NCBI GenBank assembly: GCA_017941505.1
Contig: JAGAWH010000119.1
Location: 1 to 24,057, forward strand
From: Faecalicoccus sp.
Lineage (GTDB): Bacteria; Bacillota_I; Bacilli_A; Erysipelotrichales; Erysipelotrichaceae
DNA length: 24,057 bases
Direction of reading: 5' to 3'
Shown here: one piece after another, positions 7,882 to 15,910 of the stretch
Layout of the letters: each line of letters opens with the position of its first letter
How positions within the stretch are numbered: the stretch's first letter is position 1
Translations under genes and position numbers: made by a program
Notes under the pieces: generated by a model
Told to the model about the DNA's origin: nothing
Seen by the model: the letters and a program-made list of their open reading frames with translations, nothing else
Databases searched by the model: none

Positions 7882-7909
7882 TTTACAATTTCACAAAAGG
7901 TGATATTAT
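7882..7909 (+). promoter_or_regulatory. Promoter for the UBA/DUF4342 gene
   Basis: TTTACA (7882-7887), a 16-bp spacer and TATTAT (7904-7909) form a near-consensus promoter about 105 bases before the ATG at 8014. The resulting leader of about 95 bases shows no clear structure. A second, weaker candidate is TTGAAC at 7926 with TAATGC at 7949. Confidence 0.5.
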
Positions 7910-8013
7910 GAAGTCGTAAATAGACTTGAACATACTTTGGAATATATGTAATGCGAACCAAATTGAGAGAGAAAAGTATCGTTCAAGAAATACCCAAAAG
8001 GAGGAAATAGAAA

Positions 8014-8424
8014 ATGAATTTTACACTAGAAGCACTTGATAAGGTAATTGAAGCAACAGGATGCTCTTACCAGGAAGCAAAAGAAATTTTGGAAGCATGC
8101 GATGGAGATGCTGATATCGCAATCGCTACAATCAAAAACGCAGGCCCGACAAGAGGTCAGGACAATGATGCAGCTCAGGATGCATTGGAAGACATCAAGA
8201 ACAAGATTACTGAAATCGTAAAAGAAGGACAGGCAAGAAAGATTGTTGTTAAGAAAAAAGGCGAAGAAATTATCGCAGTACCTTTAGATTTAGGAATCCT
8301 TGGTGGAATCATCGGAATCTGTGCTGCTCCGGTAGCTATGATCGTCGGCGCTATTGCAGCATACGGTCTTGACTGCACAATTGAAGTTGTAAGAAAAGAC
8401 GGCTCTACAGACGAACTTAAATAG
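8014..8424 (+). CDS. UBA-like domain plus DUF4342 protein
   Basis: The 136-residue product has two parts. Residues 1-45 (ALDKVIEATGCSYQEAKEIL followed by ACDGDADIAIATIKN) look like a ubiquitin-associated/TS-N type three-helix bundle, a fold that in bacteria occurs in EF-Ts and scattered small proteins. Residues 55-136 match what I recall of DUF4342: a basic amphipathic start (KEGQARKIVVKKKGEEII), a hydrophobic stretch AVPLDLGILGGIIGICAAPVAMIVGAIAAYG (about 88-118) that could insert in a membrane, and a charged tail. Ribosome binding is through AGGAGG at 8000. A strong hairpin and then an AI-2E-family permease gene follow on the same strand, suggesting co-expression with partial termination. 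The function is unknown to me; a role in membrane stress or in protein binding through the UBA-like domain is speculation. Confidence 0.8.
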   Translation: MNFTLEALDKVIEATGCSYQEAKEILEACDGDADIAIATIKNAGPTRGQDNDAAQDALEDIKNKITEIVKEGQARKIVVKKKGEEIIAVPLDLGILGGIIGICAAPVAMIVGAIAAYGLDCTIEVVRKDGSTDELK

Positions 8425-8430
8425 AACTTA

Positions 8431-8456
8431 GGCAGGCTGAAAAGCCTGCCCGTTTT
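8431..8456 (+). terminator. Terminator or intra-operon attenuating hairpin
   Basis: GGCAGGCT (8431-8438), a GAAA tetraloop and AGCCTGCC (8443-8450) form a perfect 8-bp GC-rich stem followed by CGTTTT. It lies between the DUF4342 gene and the permease gene only about 18 bases before the next start, so read-through is likely and it may set their relative expression. Confidence 0.8.
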
Positions 8457-8473
8457 ATAGAAAGGGGATGTGC

Positions 8474-9583
8474 ATGTTAAAGAAGTATATTGAAAATTTA
8501 GATCGTAAATATCTAAAAATCTGTTCCTATGGAATTGTATCCGCATTAATTATCTTTATCTGCGGTTTGATCATCTTAAAGTCCAGCCCGTTTTTCCTAA
8601 ATTTATGGACAATCATCACCGCTGTATTAAAGCCTTTAATTTTAGGACTGCTGTTATGTTATCTGGTTACACCGGTAACGGATCATATTGAAAGTAGAAT
8701 AAAAATCAATTCGGGGGCATCCAGAGTGATCGCTGTAATTATCACCGTTGCGATTGCCTTATTAATTGTTGCCGGTATAATTCTTCTTCTTTATTTCACT
8801 TTGTCAAAAAACATTGGTAATATCAATATCGCCAGCTTACAGGAACTATATACATATCTGGAAGCAGAGTTTAAAGTATACTTCACCGGTCTCCAATCGC
8901 TGATTTCCAACGGAGATTTCTCGATGCCATCTCTTAGCGATGTGGCAAGCTCTACGGTAGCGGATATTAAAAATACAGCGACAACTTTGTTGTTCTCGAT
9001 TGTATTTGCGGTTCATTTTCTTTTGGATGGCAAAAATATCCTGGCTTATTGGAAGCGAATCTACGATGTGACTGTAAGTAAAGAAATGCAGGCTAAAATC
9101 AAAGTATGGCTCGAAGAGGCAAATATGTGCTTTTCCGGTTATATCCGAGGACAGTTCATCGATGCATTGACAGTAGGTCTGTTGTGCTCGGTAGCCTTGA
9201 GCCTGTTAGGTGTTCCTTATGCATTAGTTGTGGGAATGTTGACAGGATTTGGAAATTTAATTCCTTATTTAGGCGGTGTTATGGGATTTGGATCTCTGGC
9301 AATATCCTGTCTGATCACAGGTAACTTTCAAGCCTTCATCATCGGCGCTATTACCATCAGTGTGATCATGGCCGTGGATTCCAACATCATCAATCCAAAG
9401 CTTCTCAGCGCCAATATCAACGTACATCCAATGCTGGTAGTTGCCTCATTGATTGCCGGAGGCGCTGTCGGTGGATTACTGGGAATGTTAATTGCGGTTC
9501 CGACAGGAGCTTTCCTGAAACTGCAGGTTGATCATTATATCGAAAGAAAAGAAAGAGAAAAACAAGCTGCTGATTCGGCCTAA
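8474..9583 (+). CDS. AI-2E family (PerM/YdbI-like) membrane transporter
   Basis: A 369-residue polytopic membrane protein of the AI-2E exporter-like superfamily, whose members are linked to autoinducer-2 export, Na+(Li+)/H+ antiport or simply unknown substrates. Hydrophobic spans occur near residues 16-36, 40-62, 72-100, 160-180, then five more between 215 and 345. Family hallmarks are the paired N-terminal helices, a soluble loop (about 105-160) and the C-terminal GFGNLIPYLGGVMGFGSLAIS and NPKLLSANINVHPMLVVASL segments. The ATG at 8474 is chosen over that at 8468 because AAAGGGG (8461-8467) touches the first ATG but is 6 nt from the second. It follows the DUF4342 gene after a hairpin and ends inside its own terminator. 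The substrate is not deducible. Confidence 0.87.
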   Translation: MLKKYIENLDRKYLKICSYGIVSALIIFICGLIILKSSPFFLNLWTIITAVLKPLILGLLLCYLVTPVTDHIESRIKINSGASRVIAVIITVAIALLIVAGIILLLYFTLSKNIGNINIASLQELYTYLEAEFKVYFTGLQSLISNGDFSMPSLSDVASSTVADIKNTATTLLFSIVFAVHFLLDGKNILAYWKRIYDVTVSKEMQAKIKVWLEEANMCFSGYIRGQFIDALTVGLLCSVALSLLGVPYALVVGMLTGFGNLIPYLGGVMGFGSLAISCLITGNFQAFIIGAITISVIMAVDSNIINPKLLSANINVHPMLVVASLIAGGAVGGLLGMLIAVPTGAFLKLQVDHYIERKEREKQAADSA

Positions 9584-9604
9584 ATCGAATTCAGCAGTTT
9601 TTTT
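9567..9604 (+). terminator. Terminator overlapping the end of the AI-2E-family gene
   Basis: CTGCTGATTCG (9567-9577) pairs with CGAATTCAGCAG (9586-9597) with one bulged T, followed by seven Ts. The stop codon TAA (9581-9583) is in the loop. Confidence 0.85.
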
Positions 9605-9620
9605 ATGCCTGTTAACTGAA

Positions 9621-9639
9621 ATATCGTTCTGTTCGATAT
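9621..9639. repeat. Short inverted repeat ATATCG-N7-CGATAT
   Basis: A 6-bp perfect inverted repeat with 7-bp spacer lies between two convergent terminators. It has no T-tract and no adjacent promoter, so I assign no function. Confidence 0.3.
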
Positions 9640-9672
9640 AAAAGATAGCCAAATTTACTACAAAAAGGCATT

Positions 9673-9695
9673 AAAAAAGCCCTTATATAAAGGGC
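9673..9695 (-). terminator. Terminator of tRNA-Leu
   Basis: Read leftward, GCCCTT and AAGGGC (9679-9684 and 9690-9695) form a 6-bp stem around ATATA followed by six Ts, 12 bases after the tRNA end. Confidence 0.8.
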
Positions 9696-9706
9696 ATAAT
9701 GTCAAC

Positions 9707-9792
9707 TGGTGCGGAGGAAGGGACTTGAACCCTCACGAGTGTTACCCCACTAGAACCTGAATCTAGCGCGTCTGCCATTCCGCCACCTCCGC
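9707..9792 (-). tRNA. tRNA-Leu, anticodon CAG
   Basis: The reverse strand folds as a class II tRNA of 86 nt including encoded CCA. The acceptor stem is GCGGAGG (9792-9786) with CCTCCGC (9717-9711), discriminator A then CCA. The D-arm contains GGCAGACGC, and the anticodon stem CTAGA/TCTAG surrounds a TTCAGGT loop, giving anticodon CAG for CUG codons. A long variable arm (TGGGGTAACACTC) identifies Leu/Ser class, and the T-loop GGTTCAAGTCC is canonical. It is a single-gene transcript with a promoter at 9804-9831 and a terminator at 9673-9695. Confidence 0.96.
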
Positions 9793-9803
9793 GGTACTAT
9801 TCT

Positions 9804-9831
9804 ATTATACTAAAAAACGCATTTCGGTCAA
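9804..9831 (-). promoter_or_regulatory. Promoter for tRNA-Leu
   Basis: On the minus strand TTGACC (9831-9826), 16 bp and TATAAT (9809-9804) form a near-consensus promoter 11 bases before the mature tRNA 5' end. Confidence 0.85.
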
Positions 9832-9845
9832 TTGTTTTCTGCATG

Positions 9846-9871
9846 AAAAAAAGCCCGAGTTGTACTCGAGC
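9846..9871 (-). terminator. Terminator of purD-fhs operon
   Basis: Read leftward, GCTCGAG-TACAA-CTCGGGC forms a 7-bp stem with one G-U followed by seven Ts, immediately after the fhs stop codon. Confidence 0.88.
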
Positions 9872-11542
9872 TTAGAATAATCCGGTGATAATTCCGTTTT
9901 CATCAATATCCATATCTAATGCAGATGGATGTTTTGGAAGACCCGGCATTGTGAGAACTTTACCGGTTAAGGCAACCACAAAACCTGCACCTAAACTTGG
10001 TCTGAGTTCTCTAACCGTAATTCTAAATCCGGTAGGTCTACCCATAATCTTTCCGTTATCAGTCAAAGACATCTGCGTTTTTGCCATACAGATTGGTAAT
10101 TTATCCCATCCGTATTTCTTATATACTTCAATCTGTGCTTTGGCTTCATCGGTAAAGTCTACACCATCGGCACCATATACTTTTGTCGCAATAGCTGCTG
10201 CCTTATCTTCAATAGACATTTCAACATCATATAACGGCTTATAGTTATTTGGCTTATCGCAAAGTTCTACTACCTGCTTGGCAAGATCTAATGCGCCTTT
10301 ACCGCCATCGGCCCATACGGTAGATAAAGACATTGGATGGCCGTTTTTCTGACACCAATCTTTTAATGCGTTTACTTCCCCTTCAGTATCGGTAATAAAT
10401 TCATTGATCGCAACCACATAAGGCACTCCGAACTGCTGGATGGTATCGATGTGTTTGGCAAGGTTTTGGCATCCTTCCAGCATAGCTTCGATATTTTCTT
10501 CCTTTAAGTCTTCAAACGCCACACCGCCATGCTGCTTTAAAGCACGGATGGTCGCAACAATCACAACCGCATTTGGATGTAATCCTGCCATACGGCATTT
10601 GATATCCAGGAATTTTTCTGCTCCTAAATCGGCTCCGAATCCGGCTTCCGTAACTGTATAATCCGCTAATTGTAAACATGCCTTTGTCGCAATAATGGAG
10701 TTACATCCATGCGCAATATTTGCGAAAGGTCCTCCATGGATCAATACCGGGTTGTGTTCAAGGGTCTGAACTACGTTTGGCAAAATAGCATCTTTCATAA
10801 CCATAGCCAATGCACCTTCAACACCTAAATCACGTACATATACCGGTTCGCCATCATAGTTATATGCCACCAGCATATTTCCGAAACGTTTTTTCAAATC
10901 CATTAAATCATCAGCCAGACAGAGGGCAGCCATAACTTCACTGGCAACGGTAATATTGAAGCCGTCTTTTCTTTCCACTCCATTTACCTTTGCACCCTGA
11001 CCGATTGTGATATCACGAAGTTCACGGTCATTCATATCCAGACAGCGCTTAAATGTGATGTTGTTTGGATCGATATTTAATGCGTTCCCCTGATAGATGT
11101 GATTATCTACCACGGCACTGATCAAGTTATTCGCTACGGTAATGGCATGCATATCCCCTGTAAAATGAAGGTTGATATCTTCCATCGGTACAACCTGGGC
11201 ATATCCTCCGCCGGTTGCTCCACCCTTTAATCCAAATACAGGACCTAAACTTGGTTCACGAAGTGCCATCATCGTCTTTTTACCTAATTGGTTTAAAGCA
11301 TCTCCTAAACCAACAGTAGTCGTACTTTTTCCTTCTCCGGCCTTGGTTGGGTTAATTGCCGTAACAAGAATCAATTTGCCCTGTTCATTGTTTTTGATCT
11401 TCTGAAGAAAATCAAAGGATAATTTTGCCTTATATTTACCATAGTGTTCCAACATATCAGCCGGAATACCAATCTTAGCAGCTACTTTTTCAATCGGTTC
11501 TAAGACACATTCCTGTGCAATCTCTAAATCTGTTTTTGGCAT
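9872..11542 (-). CDS. fhs: Formate--tetrahydrofolate ligase
   Basis: Cytoplasmic enzyme that condenses formate with tetrahydrofolate using ATP to give 10-formyl-tetrahydrofolate, the one-carbon donor for purine ring closure and initiator tRNA formylation. The 556-residue length is typical. Diagnostic segments are the nucleotide-binding [19 protein letters not shown] (65-83), the [20 protein letters not shown] motif (about 93-112) and [22 protein letters not shown] C-terminal sequence. The start at 11542 lies three bases after the purD stop, with AGAAAGGA embedded in the purD end, so the two genes are co-transcribed and possibly coupled. The pairing makes metabolic sense because GAR transformylase, the step after PurD, uses 10-formyl-THF. 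A strong terminator follows. Confidence 0.97.
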   Translation of the reverse strand: MPKTDLEIAQECVLEPIEKVAAKIGIPADMLEHYGKYKAKLSFDFLQKIKNNEQGKLILVTAINPTKAGEGKSTTTVGLGDALNQLGKKTMMALREPSLGPVFGLKGGATGGGYAQVVPMEDINLHFTGDMHAITVANNLISAVVDNHIYQGNALNIDPNNITFKRCLDMNDRELRDITIGQGAKVNGVERKDGFNITVASEVMAALCLADDLMDLKKRFGNMLVAYNYDGEPVYVRDLGVEGALAMVMKDAILPNVVQTLEHNPVLIHGGPFANIAHGCNSIIATKACLQLADYTVTEAGFGADLGAEKFLDIKCRMAGLHPNAVVIVATIRALKQHGGVAFEDLKEENIEAMLEGCQNLAKHIDTIQQFGVPYVVAINEFITDTEGEVNALKDWCQKNGHPMSLSTVWADGGKGALDLAKQVVELCDKPNNYKPLYDVEMSIEDKAAAIATKVYGADGVDFTDEAKAQIEVYKKYGWDKLPICMAKTQMSLTDNGKIMGRPTGFRITVRELRPSLGAGFVVALTGKVLTMPGLPKHPSALDMDIDENGIITGLF

Positions 11543-11545
11543 ATC

Positions 11546-12781
11546 CTAGTCCATATCCTTTCTTCCGATATCATTACGATGGAACAATTCTTTTGATTTT
11601 ACTTTATCTACTTCTCTATATGTGTGTTCAAAAGCCTTTTCTAAAGTATCTTCCAGTGAAACAAGAATTAATACGCGTCCACCGTCTGTTACCAAAGTAT
11701 CATCCACTTTCTTAGTGCCCATATGATAGGTTAAACAATCCACATTCTCTAAGCCTTCAATAACAGCCCCTTTGGTAGATCCTGCAGGATAGCCGGTGCT
11801 GGCAAGTACCACACCGTGACTTACCTTATCTGTCCACTTTAATTCAACCGGTTTTCCATCCATTACATCCAGAACCGCTTCTACAAAGTCACTTTCTAAA
11901 CGAGGTAAAATAACTTCTGCTTCCGGATCACCGAAACGGGCATTAAATTCAATGGTTTTAATTCCATCTTTTGTCAACATCAATCCGCCATATAGGAAAC
12001 CGGTAAAAGGAACTCCTTCTTTAACCATGGCTGCAGCCATTGGCTTCATAATAGTTTCCATTGCCTCGTTGATGATAGCCGGTGTAATTTTCTTAACCGG
12101 TGAATAAGAACCCATACCGCCTGTATTCGGTCCTTTATCTCCATCAAATACACACTTATGATCCTGTGCAACTTCTGTTGGTACCACAAGTTCGTTGTGG
12201 ACAAGACAAATTAAAGAAAACTCAAATCCAACCAGGCACTCTTCGATTACAACCCGGTTATTTTCAATCGCAAACGCAATCTCTAAAGCTTCTTTTGCCT
12301 GGTCTAAATCATAGGCAACGGTAACACCCTTGCCGGCTTTCAGTCCGTCTTCTTTTACAACGATCGGAGCGCCTTTTTCCTGTACGTATTTCCAGGCACT
12401 CTCATAATCCGTAAAACTTTCATAAGCTGCTGTAGGAATGTTGTATTTTGCCATAATCTTCTTGGCAAATTCTTTACTGGACTCAACCTGGGTTGCTGCC
12501 TTTGTCGGTCCAAATATTTTCAATCCTTCTTTTTCGAAAGCATCTGTAATTCCTAAGGATAAAGTTGCTTCCGGTCCAACGATCGTTAAATCAATGGCCT
12601 TTTCTTTGGCAAACTTTACAAGACCTGCTACATCAGAATCACTGATCGGTACACAGGTTCCGATTTCTGCCATACCGGGATTTCCGGGAGCCATATACAA
12701 TTCATTACATAATTTTGATTTGAAACAAGCATGTGCGAGAGCATGTTCTCTTCCGCCTTTGCCGACAACTAAAATTTTCAT
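11546..12781 (-). CDS. purD: Phosphoribosylamine--glycine ligase (GAR synthetase)
   Basis: Second step of de novo purine synthesis: joins 5-phosphoribosylamine and glycine with ATP to yield glycinamide ribonucleotide. The start at 12781 gives MKILVVGKGGREHALAHA, the standard PurD N-terminus, with AGAGGAGAACAAGG just upstream; the longer frame beginning at 12859 adds 26 residues without family support. The 411 residues contain the N-terminal domain, the ATP-grasp region (about 100-325, with VVKEDGLKAGKGVTVA and FNARFGDPEAEVILPRL) and a C-terminal domain. PurD commonly closes a large pur operon; here it is the first gene of a two-gene unit with fhs, and other pur genes are elsewhere. An extended -10 (TGTTAAAAT) lies on the minus strand near 12820-12812. 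No purine-riboswitch core was recognised upstream. Confidence 0.96.
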   Translation of the reverse strand: MKILVVGKGGREHALAHACFKSKLCNELYMAPGNPGMAEIGTCVPISDSDVAGLVKFAKEKAIDLTIVGPEATLSLGITDAFEKEGLKIFGPTKAATQVESSKEFAKKIMAKYNIPTAAYESFTDYESAWKYVQEKGAPIVVKEDGLKAGKGVTVAYDLDQAKEALEIAFAIENNRVVIEECLVGFEFSLICLVHNELVVPTEVAQDHKCVFDGDKGPNTGGMGSYSPVKKITPAIINEAMETIMKPMAAAMVKEGVPFTGFLYGGLMLTKDGIKTIEFNARFGDPEAEVILPRLESDFVEAVLDVMDGKPVELKWTDKVSHGVVLASTGYPAGSTKGAVIEGLENVDCLTYHMGTKKVDDTLVTDGGRVLILVSLEDTLEKAFEHTYREVDKVKSKELFHRNDIGRKDMD

Positions 12782-12811
12782 TCCTTGTTCTCCTCTTTTT
12801 GACGCATTTAT

Positions 12812-12820
12812 TTTAACATG
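12812..12820 (-). promoter_or_regulatory. Candidate extended -10 for purD-fhs
   Basis: Minus-strand TG-T-TAAAAT forms an extended -10, about 30 bases before the purD ATG. A T-rich stretch occupies the -35 position but is not a clear hexamer, so this is tentative. Confidence 0.35.
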
Positions 12821-12915
12821 AAAACTCAATAAAAAAAGGTTGTCTGCTATTCTTTTCAATATATATATGATTCATTTTCTACTATTTACTAACTAAAGGT
12901 GAAATTGAATTATTC

Positions 12916-12951
12916 CGTTTCGTTGAAACGACAAAAATTTTGATGTAATCT
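12916..12951 (+). promoter_or_regulatory. Promoter with overlapping inverted-repeat operator for the deacetylase gene
   Basis: TTGAAA (12923-12928), 17 bp and TAATCT (12946-12951) make a plausible promoter. A perfect inverted repeat CGTTTC-GTT-GAAACG (12916-12930) covers the -35 hexamer, the position expected for a repressor site. The regulator is unknown. Confidence 0.5.
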
Positions 12952-12983
12952 ATATGAGTAGACACTAACTGCGGGAGACAAAA

Positions 12984-14402
12984 ATGAGCAAACAAAAAAG
13001 AAGAAAACGCCGAGTGAATAAAAGGGTCTTAAGCCTTTTAAAAATATTTTTAATGATTTTAGCTGTATTTGCGATAGGAAGGGTAATCTTTCTTTTCAAC
13101 AATCCGGTTGTCTTACGTTCCACATCTCCTACCGTGGAGTTAAAGGACGTAAAATATAATCCTCTGGATAATGTGCGATATGTATTTTTAGGAAGTAAAT
13201 CCGATATCCAGGTTACCGGTGATATTGACACGACAAAGCTGGGAAAATACCCCGTCACTCTCAAATATAAAAATGAGGAGATTCAGCTGACATATAATGT
13301 CGTTGATACAACGCCTCCGGAATTAACGGTTAAAGATTACCAGACAGATACCGTTGAGACGGTAAAGCCGAAACAATTTGTTCAGGAATGTAAAGACGCA
13401 ACCGAAGTAACCTTCTCTTTCAAAGAAGAGCCGACCAAAGAATCCGGAAGACAGCGCGTTACCATTGTCGCAACCGATACAAGCGGAAACAAAACCGAAA
13501 AGAAGGCTACATTAAGAAGAACAAAAGATAAAAAAGCTCCGACAATTACAGGATTGGACGATATCGAAATAAAACAGAATCGCGATTTAGATTTAGAAAA
13601 AGGGGTAACTGTTACCGATGATATCGACACCAAGCCGACCTTGGAAATTGATGAAACCCATCTGGATATCTCTACTCCGGGAACGTATACCGTTACCTAT
13701 AAGGCAATGGACCGTTCCGGAAATGTTCGTGAAGAAAAGCGTCAGGTCACTGTCATAGTAGACGAAGATATGAATCGTCGAATCGTGTATCTGACCTTTG
13801 ATGATGGACCTAGTGCTAATACTAAAAAGATTTTGAAGATCTTAAAGAAATATGATGCGAAAGCCACCTTCTTTGTGACTGGAGCCAACGAAAAGTACTA
13901 CGATTTAATGAAAGAAGAATACGATGACGGTCATACCGTAGCACTTCATACCTTCTCTCATGATTATGCGCAAATTTATTCCTCTGTAGACGATTACTTT
14001 GCCGACCTTCAAAAAATCAGCGATTTAGTTGAGAAACAAACGGGTGAAAAGTCATATCTTGTGAGATTCCCGGGTGGATCATCCAACTCCATCAGCGCTA
14101 ACTATACAGAAGGAATTATGACAGAGCTTACTGAGCTGCTGCCGGAAAAGGGATATCAATATTTTGACTGGAACGTAAGTTCCGGAGATGCATCTGCAGA
14201 TGACGTACCTGCTGAAACATTAATCGCAAACTCTACCTCTTCAGATGCCCAGCATATTATTATCTTGATGCACGATACAGACGCAAAGAATACAACTGTT
14301 GAAGCATTACCGGCCATCATCGAATATTACCAGGCTAAAGGCTATGAATTTAAAGCCCTGGAAATCGATTCTTATGCAGCACATCATGCCGTATTTAACT
14401 AG
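12984..14402 (+). CDS. Membrane-anchored polysaccharide (probably peptidoglycan) deacetylase with Ig-like domains
   Basis: Extracytoplasmic NodB-family deacetylase of 472 residues. A Lys/Arg-rich N-terminus (KQKRRKRRVNKR) precedes one membrane anchor at about 17-38. Residues 45-260 comprise three repeated beta-sandwich modules of the DUF5011/bacterial Ig type, recognisable by TTPPELTVKD, KAPTITGLDDIEIKQ and repeated GTYTVTYKAMDRSGN-like strands. The catalytic NodB domain occupies about 267-460: metal and catalytic Asp273-Asp274 in LTFDDGPS, metal ligands His322 and His326 in ALHTFSHDY, then RFPGGSSN, YFDWNVSSGD and IILMHDT. These are the five standard motifs with every key residue intact, so activity on N-acetylglucosamine-containing cell-wall polymer (PgdA-like, lysozyme resistance) is likely but the substrate is inferred. 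GGGAG precedes the start. The gene stands alone with its own promoter, possible operator and terminator. Confidence 0.9.
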   Translation: MSKQKRRKRRVNKRVLSLLKIFLMILAVFAIGRVIFLFNNPVVLRSTSPTVELKDVKYNPLDNVRYVFLGSKSDIQVTGDIDTTKLGKYPVTLKYKNEEIQLTYNVVDTTPPELTVKDYQTDTVETVKPKQFVQECKDATEVTFSFKEEPTKESGRQRVTIVATDTSGNKTEKKATLRRTKDKKAPTITGLDDIEIKQNRDLDLEKGVTVTDDIDTKPTLEIDETHLDISTPGTYTVTYKAMDRSGNVREEKRQVTVIVDEDMNRRIVYLTFDDGPSANTKKILKILKKYDAKATFFVTGANEKYYDLMKEEYDDGHTVALHTFSHDYAQIYSSVDDYFADLQKISDLVEKQTGEKSYLVRFPGGSSNSISANYTEGIMTELTELLPEKGYQYFDWNVSSGDASADDVPAETLIANSTSSDAQHIIILMHDTDAKNTTVEALPAIIEYYQAKGYEFKALEIDSYAAHHAVFN

Positions 14403-14425
14403 ACCACAGAAATGTGGTCTTTTTT
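14401..14425 (+). terminator. Terminator of the deacetylase gene
   Basis: AGACCACA-GAAA-TGTGGTCT forms a perfect 8-bp stem with a GNRA loop followed by five Ts; it begins within the stop codon. Confidence 0.92.
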
Positions 14426-14428
14426 GAC

Positions 14429-14453
14429 AAAAAAAGCTGCAAATCTGCAGCTT
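14429..14453 (-). terminator. Terminator of the uvrA-hprK-lgt/ppaX operon
   Basis: Read leftward, AAGCTGCA and TGCAGCTT (14446-14453 and 14434-14441) form a perfect 8-bp stem with a 4-nt loop followed by a T run. It faces the deacetylase terminator in a convergent arrangement. Confidence 0.85.
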
Positions 14454-15910
14454 TACCATATCTTAATATCACACCACGGCCGTTTTTCAGCACAAATTGA
14501 AGATAGTTCTTTTAAATCTTCAATCACGGCACATGGATTTTCTTTTGCGAGTTTCTCCCTTTGGGTATCATCATTTGTAAAGCCGATGGAGTAAGCAGCC
14601 ATGTTTTTGGCAGCTTGAATATCCTCCGGGTTATCTCCGATATAGATCACATCATCATGTCCTACACCCATTTGTATACAAGCTTCTATTAATCCGGATG
14701 GATCCGGTTTTGGAACAGGAAGATCTTCTTTTCCCAATACGAGTTCAAAATAAGAATCGAGATCGGCCTGTTTAAGACCTCTTAGTACCACATTGTGGCG
14801 TTTATTAGAGACAACTGCCATCTTATATCCCTGTGCCTTTAACTCCCTAACGGCTTCCAATGCACCGGGTATTGTCTTCAACATGGTTGGATGAAGTTTA
14901 AGATTGATCCTTTGATAACAGTCAATTACCGAGTCAACTTCATCTTCCGGGAAATAACGTCCAAAGCTTGTCTCCAGCGGCGGTCCAAAGAAAGAATACA
15001 ACTCTTCTTCACTCAATTGATATTCCGGTTTTTTCTCTTTAAAGACCTGTCTAAAGGTTTCAAAGACCAGCTCTCTGGAATCAATCAAGGTGCCATCTAA
15101 ATCAAATAAAATGACAGGATCCTTATGGATCTTAAATAATTTATGAAATACTCCCAGAAGTCCCAATACTCCAAAAGCCACCAAGCCAAGAGAAACAACC
15201 TGCGCAATACGAAGCGGTCCGAGCATCAAGGAATCCGTTCGACAGCCTTCAATAAAGAAACGGGTTGTTCCATACCATAACCCATACATAAACAGGCAGT
15301 CGCCTCTTTTCTTGTACAGCTTTTTACGGAATATAAAGGTTATAAACAAAAATCCAATGATATTTGATACACTTTCATATAAAAATGTGGGTTCCCGATA
15401 CGCCTGGTCGATGAACATTCTCTCTTTTATAAAAGAAGGAAAATATTTGTAGAACGATTCCGAAACAACTCTTCCATACGCTTCCTGGTTCATAAAGTTG
15501 CCCCAGCGTCCGCATGCCTGACCTAATAAAACATTGGGAACAATCGCATCCGCAAAGCGGAAGAAATCCACTTTCTTTTTCTTAAAATACCATATGCTGA
15601 AAAGAACACCGGCAATCAATCCGCCATGTACTGCCAATCCCCCATTCCAGATCGCAAAGATTTGGTCGGGATGCTTGGAATAATAGCTCCATTCAAATAT
15701 CACATAGTATATGCGGGCTCCGATAATCGCAAGGCTCATCATAGGAATCACATAGTCATCCAATACTTCTGCAGGATATCGCCACTTTTTTACAGTTCTC
15801 TGAGATAATTCATACGCAAATAAAATTCCCATCAGAATAAACAGAGCATACCAGGTGATATTGAAAGGACCGATCGAAATAAATATTTTAGGATCCGGAA
15901 ACAGTTTCAT
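14453..15910 (-). CDS. lgt: Fusion protein: prolipoprotein diacylglyceryl transferase (Lgt) + PpaX-like HAD phosphatase
   Basis: One uninterrupted frame of 485 residues carries two enzymes. Residues 1-255 are Lgt, a seven-helix membrane enzyme that moves diacylglycerol from phosphatidylglycerol to the lipobox Cys of prolipoproteins: HGGL (His95), GRWGNFMNQEAYG (about 134-146) and GCRTDSL (about 222-228) are its signature segments. Residues 264-485 are a HAD phosphatase with motif I LFDLDGTLIDS (Asp270, Asp272), FFGPPLETSF, motif II VVSNKR, the KPDPSG lysine and IYIGDNPEDI. This closely resembles PpaX, the pyrophosphatase that removes PPi made by HprK/P. A short basic linker, KLFKIHKDP, separates them. 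The ATG at 15910 is preferred because AGGTGA lies 5 nt upstream; a GTG at 15919 lacks a site. The gene overlaps hprK by 23 bases. In B. subtilis hprK, lgt and ppaX are neighbouring separate genes, so the fusion condenses a conserved cluster. No frameshift is needed. Confidence 0.9.
   Translation of the reverse strand: MKLFPDPKIFISIGPFNITWYALFILMGILFAYELSQRTVKKWRYPAEVLDDYVIPMMSLAIIGARIYYVIFEWSYYSKHPDQIFAIWNGGLAVHGGLIAGVLFSIWYFKKKKVDFFRFADAIVPNVLLGQACGRWGNFMNQEAYGRVVSESFYKYFPSFIKERMFIDQAYREPTFLYESVSNIIGFLFITFIFRKKLYKKRGDCLFMYGLWYGTTRFFIEGCRTDSLMLGPLRIAQVVSLGLVAFGVLGLLGVFHKLFKIHKDPVILFDLDGTLIDSRELVFETFRQVFKEKKPEYQLSEEELYSFFGPPLETSFGRYFPEDEVDSVIDCYQRINLKLHPTMLKTIPGALEAVRELKAQGYKMAVVSNKRHNVVLRGLKQADLDSYFELVLGKEDLPVPKPDPSGLIEACIQMGVGHDDVIYIGDNPEDIQAAKNMAAYSIGFTNDDTQREKLAKENPCAVIEDLKELSSICAEKRPWCDIKIW

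Noticed and set aside
9707..9792. tRNA-Leu as integration site of a genomic island
   Set aside because: Both sides hold ordinary chromosomal genes and no integrase or repeat of the tRNA 3' end was seen.
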